A stretch of 64,000 nucleotides of DNA, from the NCBI GenBank assembly GCA_020634975.1, contig JACKAQ010000006.1:1-64000 (forward strand). The letters are read 5' to 3'. This document shows positions 53,618 to 61,132 of this stretch, piece after piece. The position numbers and the translations under genes were made by a program. How positions within the stretch are numbered: the first letter of the stretch is position 1; every line of letters starts with the position of its first letter. The notes beneath the pieces were generated by a model. The model was given only the letters and a program-made list of their open reading frames with translations. It was not told the origin of the DNA and did not search any database. The stretch is from JACKAQ01 sp020634975 [NCBI: Calditrichia bacterium]. Its GTDB lineage: Bacteria; Calditrichota; Calditrichia; RBG-13-44-9.

Positions 53618-53685
53618 ACAGCCGGGTCCCACCCCTGTAACGCCCTCCTAGATTATTTTAAATGAGCCCGGCTGTAACTTTTTTT
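53618..53685 (+). repeat. Twin hairpin element, copy 2
   Basis: ACAGCCGGG (53618-53626) pairs with CCCGGCTGT (53667-53675), enclosing a 40-base loop, followed by seven T. The stems and the loop half next to the 3' arm (CTCCTA-ATTATTTTAAAT) are nearly identical to copy 1. The other loop half differs. An A-rich stretch upstream lets it also terminate the minus-strand ExbD-like gene. Confidence 0.7.
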
Positions 53686-53746
53686 GGTAAACATAATAAT
53701 TGCTTTTTTTAGTTGTTTGCAGAGTTGCTTCCGACCATAAACGATA

Positions 53747-54055
53747 TCAGCTTTTTTTGTTGACTACTTTTTCAATGTTTACCGATCTGATGGCTTGTTG
53801 GACATCGTTAAGTGTTCCCATTTCCACGTCATTTTCAGCAATAATATTTACTACCGTTTCACTATCGATATTTAGTGATTTCAGGGTGGTTGCCAACGCG
53901 CTCAAGGTCACATTTTCATCGTTGATCTGGATTGTCTGGTCGGCCTTTATGGTGATCGTTATGCTTTCGATCGCAGATGAATGGCTTTGCTGCTCGCAGC
54001 TAAGAATTGCAATCGCGGCAGCAATTGTTACCAAAACATAAATTAACCGCTTCAT
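53747..54055 (-). CDS. Lipoprotein with ExbD/TolR-like periplasmic domain
   Basis: A 102-residue lipoprotein with lipobox ILSC (Cys20). Residues about 30-100 (ITITIKADQTIQINDENVTLSALATTL, VVNIIAENDVEMGTLNDVQQAIRSV) follow the pattern of the periplasmic domain of ExbD/TolR, which couples the proton-motive force to outer-membrane transport. In ExbD the domain follows a membrane helix with a key Asp; here it is attached by lipid instead, so it cannot form the ion channel. AAGGGG precedes the ATG. No ExbB/TolQ gene is nearby. The role may be a partner, decoy or peptidoglycan contact. Confidence 0.68.
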   Translation of the reverse strand: MKRLIYVLVTIAAAIAILSCEQQSHSSAIESITITIKADQTIQINDENVTLSALATTLKSLNIDSETVVNIIAENDVEMGTLNDVQQAIRSVNIEKVVNKKS

Positions 54056-54201
54056 GAGTTGCCCCTTTACATTTGTTGATTATTGGAATTTGTGAGAAAT
54101 TTTAAAGATTGGTTAAAAGATATTGGTTTTGGCGATCCTGGTCAAGATTTTTTTTCGCAGGTTGGGCAATAAAAGAGTGTCAGGGTGTAAAAAAACCACG
54201 A

Positions 54202-54753
54202 TTACATATTTTTGTTTTTGATATGTGTCGGTTTGCCATCGAGACTTTGCTGGTTGCTTTTGAGCCAATATGCTTTTATGCCCTCATCGCCCTTTTTGGC
54301 AGCCCAATTACTGAGCTGATCGCGGTTACCCGCATAATCGAAATAGGGAACACCGGTGCCGCAGGATGCCTGCACCAATTCAACAGCCAGATCAAATATC
54401 TGCCGCGCGCCGGGAAGCGGAGAGAAAAGCGAGATCAGTACATTCCATTCGGGATCATTGCGGTGAATAGCTTTGGCAGTGCCATACAGCCGCAAAATGA
54501 GCGGTGCACCTTCAAATGCCACGAACATCAACGTCATCCGCGGGTGTTCCTGCACATGTGCGGCCGTTTCGTTGCCGCTGCCGGTCACGTTCAGCCAAAT
54601 CACCCGTTTATTGTCGATCACTCGCAGCGAGTCCATCCCTTTTGGCGAGATGTTTACCCGGCTGTCCGCCGTTGCTGTGCCGACAAAAAATATATTTTGT
54701 GATTCGATGAATGTAATCTGCTTTTCACTGAGTTCGGTGGTTCGATTACCCAT
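54202..54753 (-). CDS. Pyridoxamine 5'-phosphate oxidase-like FMN-binding protein
   Basis: A 183-residue split-barrel protein of the PPOX superfamily. Recognisable parts are KQITFIESQNIFFVGTATADSRVNISPKGMDSLRVI, VIWLNVTGSGNETAAHVQEHPRMTLMFVAFEG and the dimer strand LILRLYGTAKAI. It probably binds FMN or F420 and reduces a small molecule; true PdxH activity is unlikely because the PLP-binding motif is missing and this branch is diverse. AAAGGAG precedes the ATG. It is a single gene on the minus strand. Confidence 0.88.
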   Translation of the reverse strand: MGNRTTELSEKQITFIESQNIFFVGTATADSRVNISPKGMDSLRVIDNKRVIWLNVTGSGNETAAHVQEHPRMTLMFVAFEGAPLILRLYGTAKAIHRNDPEWNVLISLFSPLPGARQIFDLAVELVQASCGTGVPYFDYAGNRDQLSNWAAKKGDEGIKAYWLKSNQQSLDGKPTHIKNKNM

Positions 54754-54780
54754 GCTTTCTCCTTTAATAAGGATTCTGAT

Positions 54781-54999
54781 TTACAGAAAATACACCTTAA
54801 CACTTCCCAACTCATTCAATTGGATAACAGCGTTGTCACTGTTTTTCAAATGGCTATCTGATGAAATACTGATGAAAGCTTGTTCGGCCGTGGCACTGAT
54901 ATGCGTAAATTTCACAATCGCGATTCTACCGCTGCCAAAAATATCCTGCGGATTGTTCTGTTTCCATTGTCGGATGAAATTGTCTTGCAGGAAAACAAA
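54781..54999 (-). pseudogene. Open frame without start codon, possible gene remnant
   Basis: A minus-strand frame of about 72 codons with protein-like composition: NFIRQWKQNNPQDIFGSGR, IAIVKFTHISATAEQAF, VIQLNELGSVKVYFL and a stop. A stop codon (TAA) precedes its first codon, and no ATG, GTG or TTG start lies in a sensible place; CTG 54990 is the only candidate. It may be the tail of a decayed gene or a short protein with an unusual start. No family is recognised. It fills most of the 319-base gap between the PPOX gene and the gene ending at 55073. Confidence 0.3.
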
Positions 55000-55072
55000 T
55001 TATAAATAATTGAATATTGGGAATCAATGGTTGAGATTTTTTGTTTTGTAACTGCGAATCATCAAATTTTGG

Positions 55073-56374
55073 TCAATCTCGCATGGCTAAACCGATTGCG
55101 AGAATCGGCGATGCATCTATTGCGTAACCTTCCAGAAATCCGGTGGATTTGTAACCCATTTCGATGACGGCAGAAAACGGTACAGCGCTGTTTTTCAAAT
55201 GATAATATCCCCGCACAGAAAATGCGCCACCCAACCCGCCGCCTTTTTTAACCGAAGGATTGATACCGAATGCCAAATCCGGTTGCTGCCAGATGTTGCC
55301 ATAAAAATTGATTGACCATTGTGGTGATTCAATCATATTTTGCACCGATACGCCAACACCTCCCCATGTGTTATCCAGCGATTGATCACCATAGCTCAGG
55401 TCGAGCAGCGCAACCTTGCGGTTGAAGCGCAGATAGTTTTCAAAATGATATTCGATGCCAAACGGCGTCAGTCCGCTGCGGAAAGCGGGCAAATAGCCCA
55501 CTTTTCCGATGCTGATAACGGGCATGCTGTTGCTGCGATTACCATCCCAAAAATAGGTTTTCAAGATGGTAAAAACCGAATAGTAAAAGAATGGATTTAT
55601 TACATTTAGCAGCATTCTTGATTTCAGGTCTTTTACGGTCAGCGGCAGGTGTTGCAGATCGGTGTGTCCGGCGTTTGCGTTGATAATTCGCACGTATGCG
55701 CGTAAATCGTTGTCGGTTGAACCGTTTGTCAAATCTTCGTCTGTTTTCTGGATATAGTCCATCATAATTTGCTGTGCCCAATAGTATTGGGACGCTTCGC
55801 GATAATTGATCTCATTGTTTGCCATCCAGCGCATCTGCAAATTTTTCCAGATCAGCGGGTGCACCTCAACGCCGCCCTGCCAGATGGAGAGCAACTCCTG
55901 TTGGCTAATTTCCACTGACTCGTAATTGCTTGCCTCACCGCCGCCATTGCCGTAGGGCGGGGGCATGTCGAACGCATAAAAGATGTTGTTCATATCTAGC
56001 TCGCGATATCGCGCACCGTGTCCGAAAAATTCGTGCGCCAGTACCACAGAAAAATAATCCGCCGGCAAATCGATGAGCGCATATTTTGCCAATCTGCCGG
56101 CAATCCCGCCGGTTTTTCCGGCAACGGAATGTTCCGCAAACCATTTCGTTTTGATGAAATGATCTTCCGCTGCCGCCAATCCGTTGAGTATCGAAACGGT
56201 ATTTTCTGCACCGATCCGCATGGTCATGCCGGGATCGATCATCACCGGGAAATATGTGTTAACTGTCGAATTGGTTTGATTTACAGAATCAATTTTCGAT
56301 TGAAATAGTGTTTGGGAAACCGCAAAAGATGTGAGAACAATTGAAACTACAACGGTAAAAATGCATGCTTTCAT
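55073..56374 (-). CDS. Exported protein with HEFFGH motif, probable outer-membrane location
   Basis: A 433-residue exported protein that I do not recognise. The signal peptide ends AVSQ at about residue 20. The segment SVVLAHEFFGHGARY (about residues 109-123) holds HEFFGH, a six-residue HExxxH motif like that of dipeptidyl peptidase III (HELLGH), rather than HExxH. A helical middle part with many aromatic residues (MRWMANNEINYREASQYYWAQQ) is followed from about residue 250 by beta strands ending in AIGLAMRD, as in a barrel. It may be a membrane-bound metalloprotease or a structural protein with a chance motif. GGGAA precedes the ATG. A stand-alone gene. Confidence 0.6.
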   Translation of the reverse strand: MKACIFTVVVSIVLTSFAVSQTLFQSKIDSVNQTNSTVNTYFPVMIDPGMTMRIGAENTVSILNGLAAAEDHFIKTKWFAEHSVAGKTGGIAGRLAKYALIDLPADYFSVVLAHEFFGHGARYRELDMNNIFYAFDMPPPYGNGGGEASNYESVEISQQELLSIWQGGVEVHPLIWKNLQMRWMANNEINYREASQYYWAQQIMMDYIQKTDEDLTNGSTDNDLRAYVRIINANAGHTDLQHLPLTVKDLKSRMLLNVINPFFYYSVFTILKTYFWDGNRSNSMPVISIGKVGYLPAFRSGLTPFGIEYHFENYLRFNRKVALLDLSYGDQSLDNTWGGVGVSVQNMIESPQWSINFYGNIWQQPDLAFGINPSVKKGGGLGGAFSVRGYYHLKNSAVPFSAVIEMGYKSTGFLEGYAIDASPILAIGLAMRD

Positions 56375-56633
56375 GATATTCCCGATTCGTTTTTGAGAAA
56401 CTCTATATATGTGTAAACGACCGTTTTTGTCGAAGCTGCATTCTTATCCGCTTACAGTAGCGTGGTTTAAGTTATCAATGTAAATGAATCCGGACAACGA
56501 ATATTTGCAATTGGATAGGCTGCGAAGGCAGTAAATGCGAGGTGGGTAAATTACACACCAAAAATATCTGTTTGGGAATATTTTTTTTCGGAAAAATATC
56601 GTTTTTTTCAGCTGAAATTTTGGGTGGGGTAAT

Positions 56634-56915
56634 TCATTCTTTTGATGCAGTATAATTTTTCGCTGGTATGCTGCAAGCTTCGGCAAGTGTGCTGCCATTT
56701 TTCATCGGTGCGCCAATAATTTTCATGGCTGTGTTGACGAATTGTGCTACTGAGCTGTCGTATATCGCTGCTGTACCGAACATTTCTGGCGGTGTGCTAT
56801 ACTTTTCCGGAGGTGTGTTGTAATTTTTTGGGGCTGTGCTGTCGTTTTTCGCTGCTGTGCCGTGTTTTTTCCGGTGGTGTGCATCAATTTTCGGGTGGTG
56901 TCCCGGTTGTTTCGG
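56634..56915 (-). repeat. In-frame heptapeptide repeat array
   Basis: Twelve tandem, degenerate 21-bp units without insertions or deletions. In one minus-strand frame they encode in-phase heptads such as GTAAKND, STAPKNY, NTPPEKY, STPPEMF, GTAAIYD and NTAMKII, with consensus [SGN]-T-[AP]-[AP]-[KE]-[NK]-Y. The frame has no internal stop from after TAG (56916-56918) to TGA (56634-56636), but the first ATG is midway (STPPEM). It lies upstream of the HEFFGH gene, and may be a decayed or unannotated repeat-protein gene. The 56375-57010 gap otherwise holds only the hairpin at 56928-56961. Confidence 0.55.
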
Positions 56916-56927
56916 CTAAAAAGCGCA

Positions 56928-56961
56928 GATTGTGGGCGGTTCGTAAACCGCCGCTACAATC
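56928..56961. repeat. Palindromic hairpin downstream of glycosyltransferase
   Basis: GGCGGTT (56935-56941) and AACCGCC (56946-56952), loop CGTA, are enclosed by GATTGT/ACAATC (56928-56933 with 56956-56961). The four-base loop resembles the REP-like palindromes at 4196, 4288 and 15609, but arm sequences differ. It lies 50 bases past the glycosyltransferase stop; no T-run. Confidence 0.55.
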
Positions 56962-57010
56962 GATTTAATATTCACAACAAAACACTCTCGTGACCTCCGC
57001 GCTTTTGCGG

Positions 57011-58063
57011 CTAATTCGCTCTGTTTTCCGCAACATCCAGAATTGCGTCAACGTGATCGCGGAGCAGCAGCCGTTGTTGCACCGCAAAATCCGGGGCGAT
57101 GTTGAACTGCCGCCGGGTCATTTCGCGGATGGCTTTAACCCAATCGTCAACTGAAAAGCTGTTGACGATCATCCCCTCATTTTCGGAAACAATCGCTTTC
57201 GCGCCAACCATGTGCGAGAGCAACACGGGTGTGCCGCACATGATCGCCTCGGATACAATTTGCCCGAACGGTTCGTACGTCGCCGGTAAAATGAGCGCAT
57301 CAGCAGAGGCGAACAATTCCTCCGCTTTTTTGGCGTAGCCGATGTATCGCATGTTTTCCGGCATCGCCATTTTCAGCGGTGTGCCCGCCAAAATGAACTC
57401 CACCGGTTCATTTTTCAACTGCGAAAACGCATCGATCAGCAGCGGCAAGCCTTTACGGCGATGGCTCGCGGAAACCAGCAAAAAACTGAATTTATCTTTA
57501 GCAAAGCCGTAGGTTTCGCGGAATTCAGCTTTCCGGGATTTTAGTTGACTATGGAATCGTTGGTTGTCGGTGGGGGGATGGAGCACGCGGATTTTTTCCG
57601 GCGCAATGCCGAAGAGTTGCACCACTTCATCTTTCATCATCTGCGAACAGGCCAGCAGCGTTTGCGCAGATGAAAAACATTTTTGTTCAACGGAAATAAC
57701 CAGCCGGTCGAGCAGTTTGGTGCGTCGCTGAACCGCTTTTAAATATCCGGGGTGGTTGCCGGGAACCAGCAATGCGTCCACCCCGGAAATTTGTATCAAT
57801 GCCAGCACAAAATCGAATTGCTCGCGCTGTAAAATCGACTGCACCGCACGGTCGTAATACCAGATGCGGATGGGTTTGGGCACACGTTTCATCGAACACC
57901 GGATCACCCGAACGCCATCGGGCAATTGCTCGTTGTGCTCAATTTTGGAAACGATCACGGTCACTTCGTGCCCGCGGGCAGTCAGTTCGTCGATGTATGA
58001 AAACAACCGCGTTTCCAGTCCGCCCACCCGTTTCAGCCGGGTGTGAATCAGCGCAATTCGCAT
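57011..58063 (-). CDS. Glycosyltransferase family 4 protein
   Basis: A 350-residue GT-B fold enzyme that transfers a sugar from a nucleotide donor, probably in lipopolysaccharide or capsule synthesis at the inner membrane. The N-terminal Rossmann domain begins MRIALIHTRLKRVGGLETRLFSYIDEL. The donor domain has the family block SFLLVSASHRRKGLPLLIDAF and the EPFGQIVSEAIMCGTPVLLS motif (about 263-282), with the E-x7-E type donor site. It starts five bases after the pruA stop on the minus strand, so it is in an operon with pruA, a pairing with no obvious metabolic link. Confidence 0.88.
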   Translation of the reverse strand: MRIALIHTRLKRVGGLETRLFSYIDELTARGHEVTVIVSKIEHNEQLPDGVRVIRCSMKRVPKPIRIWYYDRAVQSILQREQFDFVLALIQISGVDALLVPGNHPGYLKAVQRRTKLLDRLVISVEQKCFSSAQTLLACSQMMKDEVVQLFGIAPEKIRVLHPPTDNQRFHSQLKSRKAEFRETYGFAKDKFSFLLVSASHRRKGLPLLIDAFSQLKNEPVEFILAGTPLKMAMPENMRYIGYAKKAEELFASADALILPATYEPFGQIVSEAIMCGTPVLLSHMVGAKAIVSENEGMIVNSFSVDDWVKAIREMTRRQFNIAPDFAVQQRLLLRDHVDAILDVAENRAN

Positions 58064-58068
58064 TCGCG

Positions 58069-59700
58069 CTATTTCTCATCCATAAACGGATAACGCCAGT
58101 TGGTCGGCGGCACAAACGTTTCTTTGATTGTGCGTGCGGTCATCCAGCGGAGCAGGTTCATGGCGCTGCCGGCTTTGTCGTTGGTGCCGGATGCGCGGCC
58201 GCCGCCAAACGGCTGCTGCCCGACCACTGCGCCGGTGGGTTTGTCGTTGATGTAAAAATTGCCCGCCGTGTTGCGCAGTGCGTTGCTCATTTTCACGATT
58301 GCGGCGCGATCCTGTGCGAAAACGGCGCCGGTGAGCGCATACATCGAGCAGGTGTCGCACAATTCCAGTGCTTCGTCGAGCTTGTTATCGTCGTAAACAA
58401 AAATGGTCAACACCGGTCCGAAAATTTCTTCCTGCATGGTTTTGAAATTCGGGTTGGTGGTGACGATCGTGGTCGGTTCGATGAACCAGCCTTTGCTGTC
58501 GTCGTATCTGCCGCCGGTGAGGAATTCAGCGTCGTCCGATTTCGCAGCGTGATCGATATATTCGGTTATGCTTTTGAACGCGCCTTTGTCAATTACCGCT
58601 GCCATAAAATTGGTGAAATCTTCAGGATCGCCCATTTTAATCTGTTTGACTTCTGCGACATATTTTTCGCTGAATGTGCCCCATAGCGATTTCGGGACAT
58701 ACATCCGTGATGCAGCAGAGCATTTTTGCCCCTGATATTCGAACGCGCCGCGAACCGCAGCGATGACCAACGCATCCACATTGGCGGACGGATGCGCGAA
58801 AATGAAGTCTTTTCCGCCGGTTTCACCGACGATGCGCGGATAGTATTTCATGTTGTGAATGTTGTCGCCAACGGTTTTCCACATGTCCTGAAAAACGCCG
58901 GTGGAGCCGGTAAAGTGGATGCCCGCCAGATCCGGGCTGGCCATCACCGGGTTTCCGACCTGAGCGCCGGAGCCGGGCACAAAGTTGATGACGCCTGCGG
59001 GAACGCCGGCTTCTTCCAGCATTTTCATGATGTAATATGCGGAAAGCACCGCGCTGGATGCCGGTTTCCACAGCGAAACGCAGCCAACCATTGCCGGAGC
59101 AGTCGGTAAATTACCGCCGATCGAGGTAAAATTGAATGGGGTTATCGCGAACACAAATCCTTCCAATGCACGGTATTCCATGCGATTCCAGATTCCTGCG
59201 CTGGATTCCGGCTGATCGCCCATCAGTTGCGCCATGTAATGGGCGTTGAATCGCCAAAAGTCGATGAGTTCGCAAGCGGCATCAATTTCCGCCTGAAATA
59301 CGGTTTTGGATTGATTGAGCATAGTTGCTGCGTTCAGCGTGTCGCGCCACGGTCCGGCGAGCAATTCCGCTGCTTTCAGGAATACGGATGCGCGGTGTTC
59401 CCACGGCATTTCCGACCATGTTTTGCGGGCTTTTTGCGAAGCCTCAATTGCCATTTGAACTTCTTTTTCGCCGGCTTTGTGATACACGCCGAGTTTCAGT
59501 GAGTGATCGTGCGGGCAGCGCAACTCGGCAGTGTTGCCGGTGCGGATTTCTTTTCCGCCGATGATCAACGGGATGTCGTGCTGTATTTGGCGCATCTCCG
59601 CAATTTTCCGTTTTAACGATGCTTTTTCCGGCGATCCGGGCGCGTAGGATTTGATCGGCTCGTTCACCGGTTTTGGTACTCTAAAATAGGCGTTGGACAT
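58069..59700 (-). CDS. pruA: L-glutamate gamma-semialdehyde dehydrogenase (1-pyrroline-5-carboxylate dehydrogenase)
   Basis: A 543-residue aldehyde dehydrogenase oxidising glutamate semialdehyde to glutamate with NAD+, the second step of proline catabolism. The catalytic Cys327 lies in EYQGQKCSAASRMYV and the general base Glu293 in VGETGGKDF. The NAD-binding segment is FTGSTGVFQDMW, and the N-box is FVFAITPFNFTSIGGN. Length and the PTGAVVGQQPFGGGRASGTNDKAGS C-terminal block fit the eukaryote-like long form. GGAGG precedes the ATG. Proline dehydrogenase is not in the window. It is followed closely by the family 4 glycosyltransferase gene. Confidence 0.95.
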   Translation of the reverse strand: MSNAYFRVPKPVNEPIKSYAPGSPEKASLKRKIAEMRQIQHDIPLIIGGKEIRTGNTAELRCPHDHSLKLGVYHKAGEKEVQMAIEASQKARKTWSEMPWEHRASVFLKAAELLAGPWRDTLNAATMLNQSKTVFQAEIDAACELIDFWRFNAHYMAQLMGDQPESSAGIWNRMEYRALEGFVFAITPFNFTSIGGNLPTAPAMVGCVSLWKPASSAVLSAYYIMKMLEEAGVPAGVINFVPGSGAQVGNPVMASPDLAGIHFTGSTGVFQDMWKTVGDNIHNMKYYPRIVGETGGKDFIFAHPSANVDALVIAAVRGAFEYQGQKCSAASRMYVPKSLWGTFSEKYVAEVKQIKMGDPEDFTNFMAAVIDKGAFKSITEYIDHAAKSDDAEFLTGGRYDDSKGWFIEPTTIVTTNPNFKTMQEEIFGPVLTIFVYDDNKLDEALELCDTCSMYALTGAVFAQDRAAIVKMSNALRNTAGNFYINDKPTGAVVGQQPFGGGRASGTNDKAGSAMNLLRWMTARTIKETFVPPTNWRYPFMDEK

Positions 59701-59956
59701 GTTGCAGCCTCCGTCTTCAGTTGTTGATTGTATGTTTGGACCTCAATTTTAAGCCTCGAAATTTTAGACCTTTTCGAAGAATAGTCAAGTGAATTCACAG
59801 AAAGCGCTGCCGCTATGTTGCATTTTCTGCAAATCTGGCGTATGCAAAGTTTTAATCCGGTTAAGCTTGCCATATGTCATTGCAAAAAACCTTAATTCCG
59901 CATATATTTTCACGTCGCCAAATTATCGTTAAAAAAACCGTTAAATCGGAGAAAAA

Positions 59957-61063
59957 ATGTCCGGCAAAGTTTTTTTTGCAGTGCTGAATCTGGGATTGGG
60001 ACACGCCACCCGCAGTTTGCCGATCATCCGTGAATTTGTTCGCCGGAAATGGGAAGTGCTCATCGGCAGCAACGGGCGGGCACTGGCGTTGCTCAAAAAT
60101 GAGGTGCCGGAAGCCCAGTTTGTGGAAACACCGTCGTATGAATTGACATACGCCAAAAATGATTCGACCAGTTTTGCACTGTTTCTGCAATCGCCCAAAT
60201 TTTTGCGAGGCATTCGCGATGAACATGCTTTTTGCGAATATATTGTATCGCGTTTTCAGCCGAACCTAATTATCAGCGACCAATGTTACGGCATTCATCA
60301 TCGTCGGGTGATTTCGTTTCTGATCAGCCACCAGATTTATTTTGAAATGCCCTCAGGTTTCGGCGTTGCCCGGAAAACCGTGGGGCGATTCAACCGCCAT
60401 TATTACGAAAAATTCAGCAAAATTATCATCCCCGATTTCCCGGATGGCGACGGCGGCTTGCTCAGCGGCAGGCTCAGCGAAGTGCCGGATATGCGCCATA
60501 AATATGTGTTCGCCGGATTATTTTCCAGCGTACGGAAAACGGAAGTGCCATTGGAAATTGATGTGCTCGTCAGCATTTCCGGACCGGAACCGCAGCGCAC
60601 TATTTTCGAAGAAAAGGTATTGCGGGAAGTTGAGCGCATTCCCGGCAAAAAAGTGGTGCTGCTCGGCAAAAGCGAATCTCAGGAAGTGCTAACCGACCGC
60701 GACGATTTGAAGGTATATTCCCATATGCCGCGCGAAAAAATGGCGGATTTAATGAACAAATCCGGTTTAATCGTATCGCGATCCGGCTATTCCACGTTGA
60801 TGGAACTGGTGGAATTGGGCAAACCCGCTCTTTTTGTGCCAACGCCAGGACAAACGGAACAAATTTATCTGTCCAAACGAATGCAGGAAAAACGCTGGTT
60901 TTATTCGGTACCGCAAAAGGAATTATCGCTACGGCGCGATGTGGAAATCGCCCGCGATTACGCCGGATTGTTCAAACCGAAAGTTACCCAATGGACAATC
61001 AATCGATTGTTCGATAAAGTTTTCCGGCTGAATGCGCCGCAAGAAGTTGTGCATTCCCGGTAA
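59957..61063 (+). CDS. MurG-like glycosyltransferase
   Basis: A 368-residue GT-B protein with the MurG/MGT-like (GT28) layout. The N-terminal glycine loop LNLGLGHATRSLPIIREF is at residues 9-26. The C-terminal donor domain contains KKVVLLGKSESQEV, SHMPREKMADLMNKSGLIVSRSGYSTLMELV and KPALFVPTPGQTEQ, where the Ser/Gly and Glu residues bind the sugar nucleotide. It is not MurG itself, because the residues around the acceptor site differ. A role in surface glycolipid synthesis is likely but unproven. GGAG lies before the ATG. It is followed by a lipoprotein gene 70 bases later. Confidence 0.8.
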   Translation: MSGKVFFAVLNLGLGHATRSLPIIREFVRRKWEVLIGSNGRALALLKNEVPEAQFVETPSYELTYAKNDSTSFALFLQSPKFLRGIRDEHAFCEYIVSRFQPNLIISDQCYGIHHRRVISFLISHQIYFEMPSGFGVARKTVGRFNRHYYEKFSKIIIPDFPDGDGGLLSGRLSEVPDMRHKYVFAGLFSSVRKTEVPLEIDVLVSISGPEPQRTIFEEKVLREVERIPGKKVVLLGKSESQEVLTDRDDLKVYSHMPREKMADLMNKSGLIVSRSGYSTLMELVELGKPALFVPTPGQTEQIYLSKRMQEKRWFYSVPQKELSLRRDVEIARDYAGLFKPKVTQWTINRLFDKVFRLNAPQEVVHSR

Positions 61064-61132
61064 ATGTGAGAAACTTTTTTGACCGCTGCTCCATACAACA
61101 AAGCATCGGAATTTAACCAACTGGCAGTACGA

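Larger units (their letters stand above)
53068..53746. other. Long AT-rich intergenic region with twin elements
   Basis: 679 bases between the CHAT gene and the ExbD-like gene. It contains two near-identical hairpin elements, listed separately, about 300 bases apart. No convincing gene is seen; a 29-codon frame at 53576-53665 has a GAGG upstream but runs into the second element. Confidence 0.6.

Noticed and set aside
53576-53665. A 29-codon ORF preceded by GAGG
   Set aside because: It runs straight into the conserved hairpin element, and copy 1 of that element does not preserve the frame, so coding is unlikely.
56744-56968. Plus-strand 74-codon frame with cysteine-rich heptads (FLAVCYT, FPEVCCN and so on)
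   Set aside because: It is the opposite strand of the 21-bp array. It has no ribosome site, and its composition is unnatural, whereas the minus-strand frame gives more protein-like heptads.
57772-58686. Plus-strand 304-codon frame across the glycosyltransferase-pruA junction
   Set aside because: It is antisense to two well-supported genes and rich in Arg, Cys and His, which is typical of a shadow frame.
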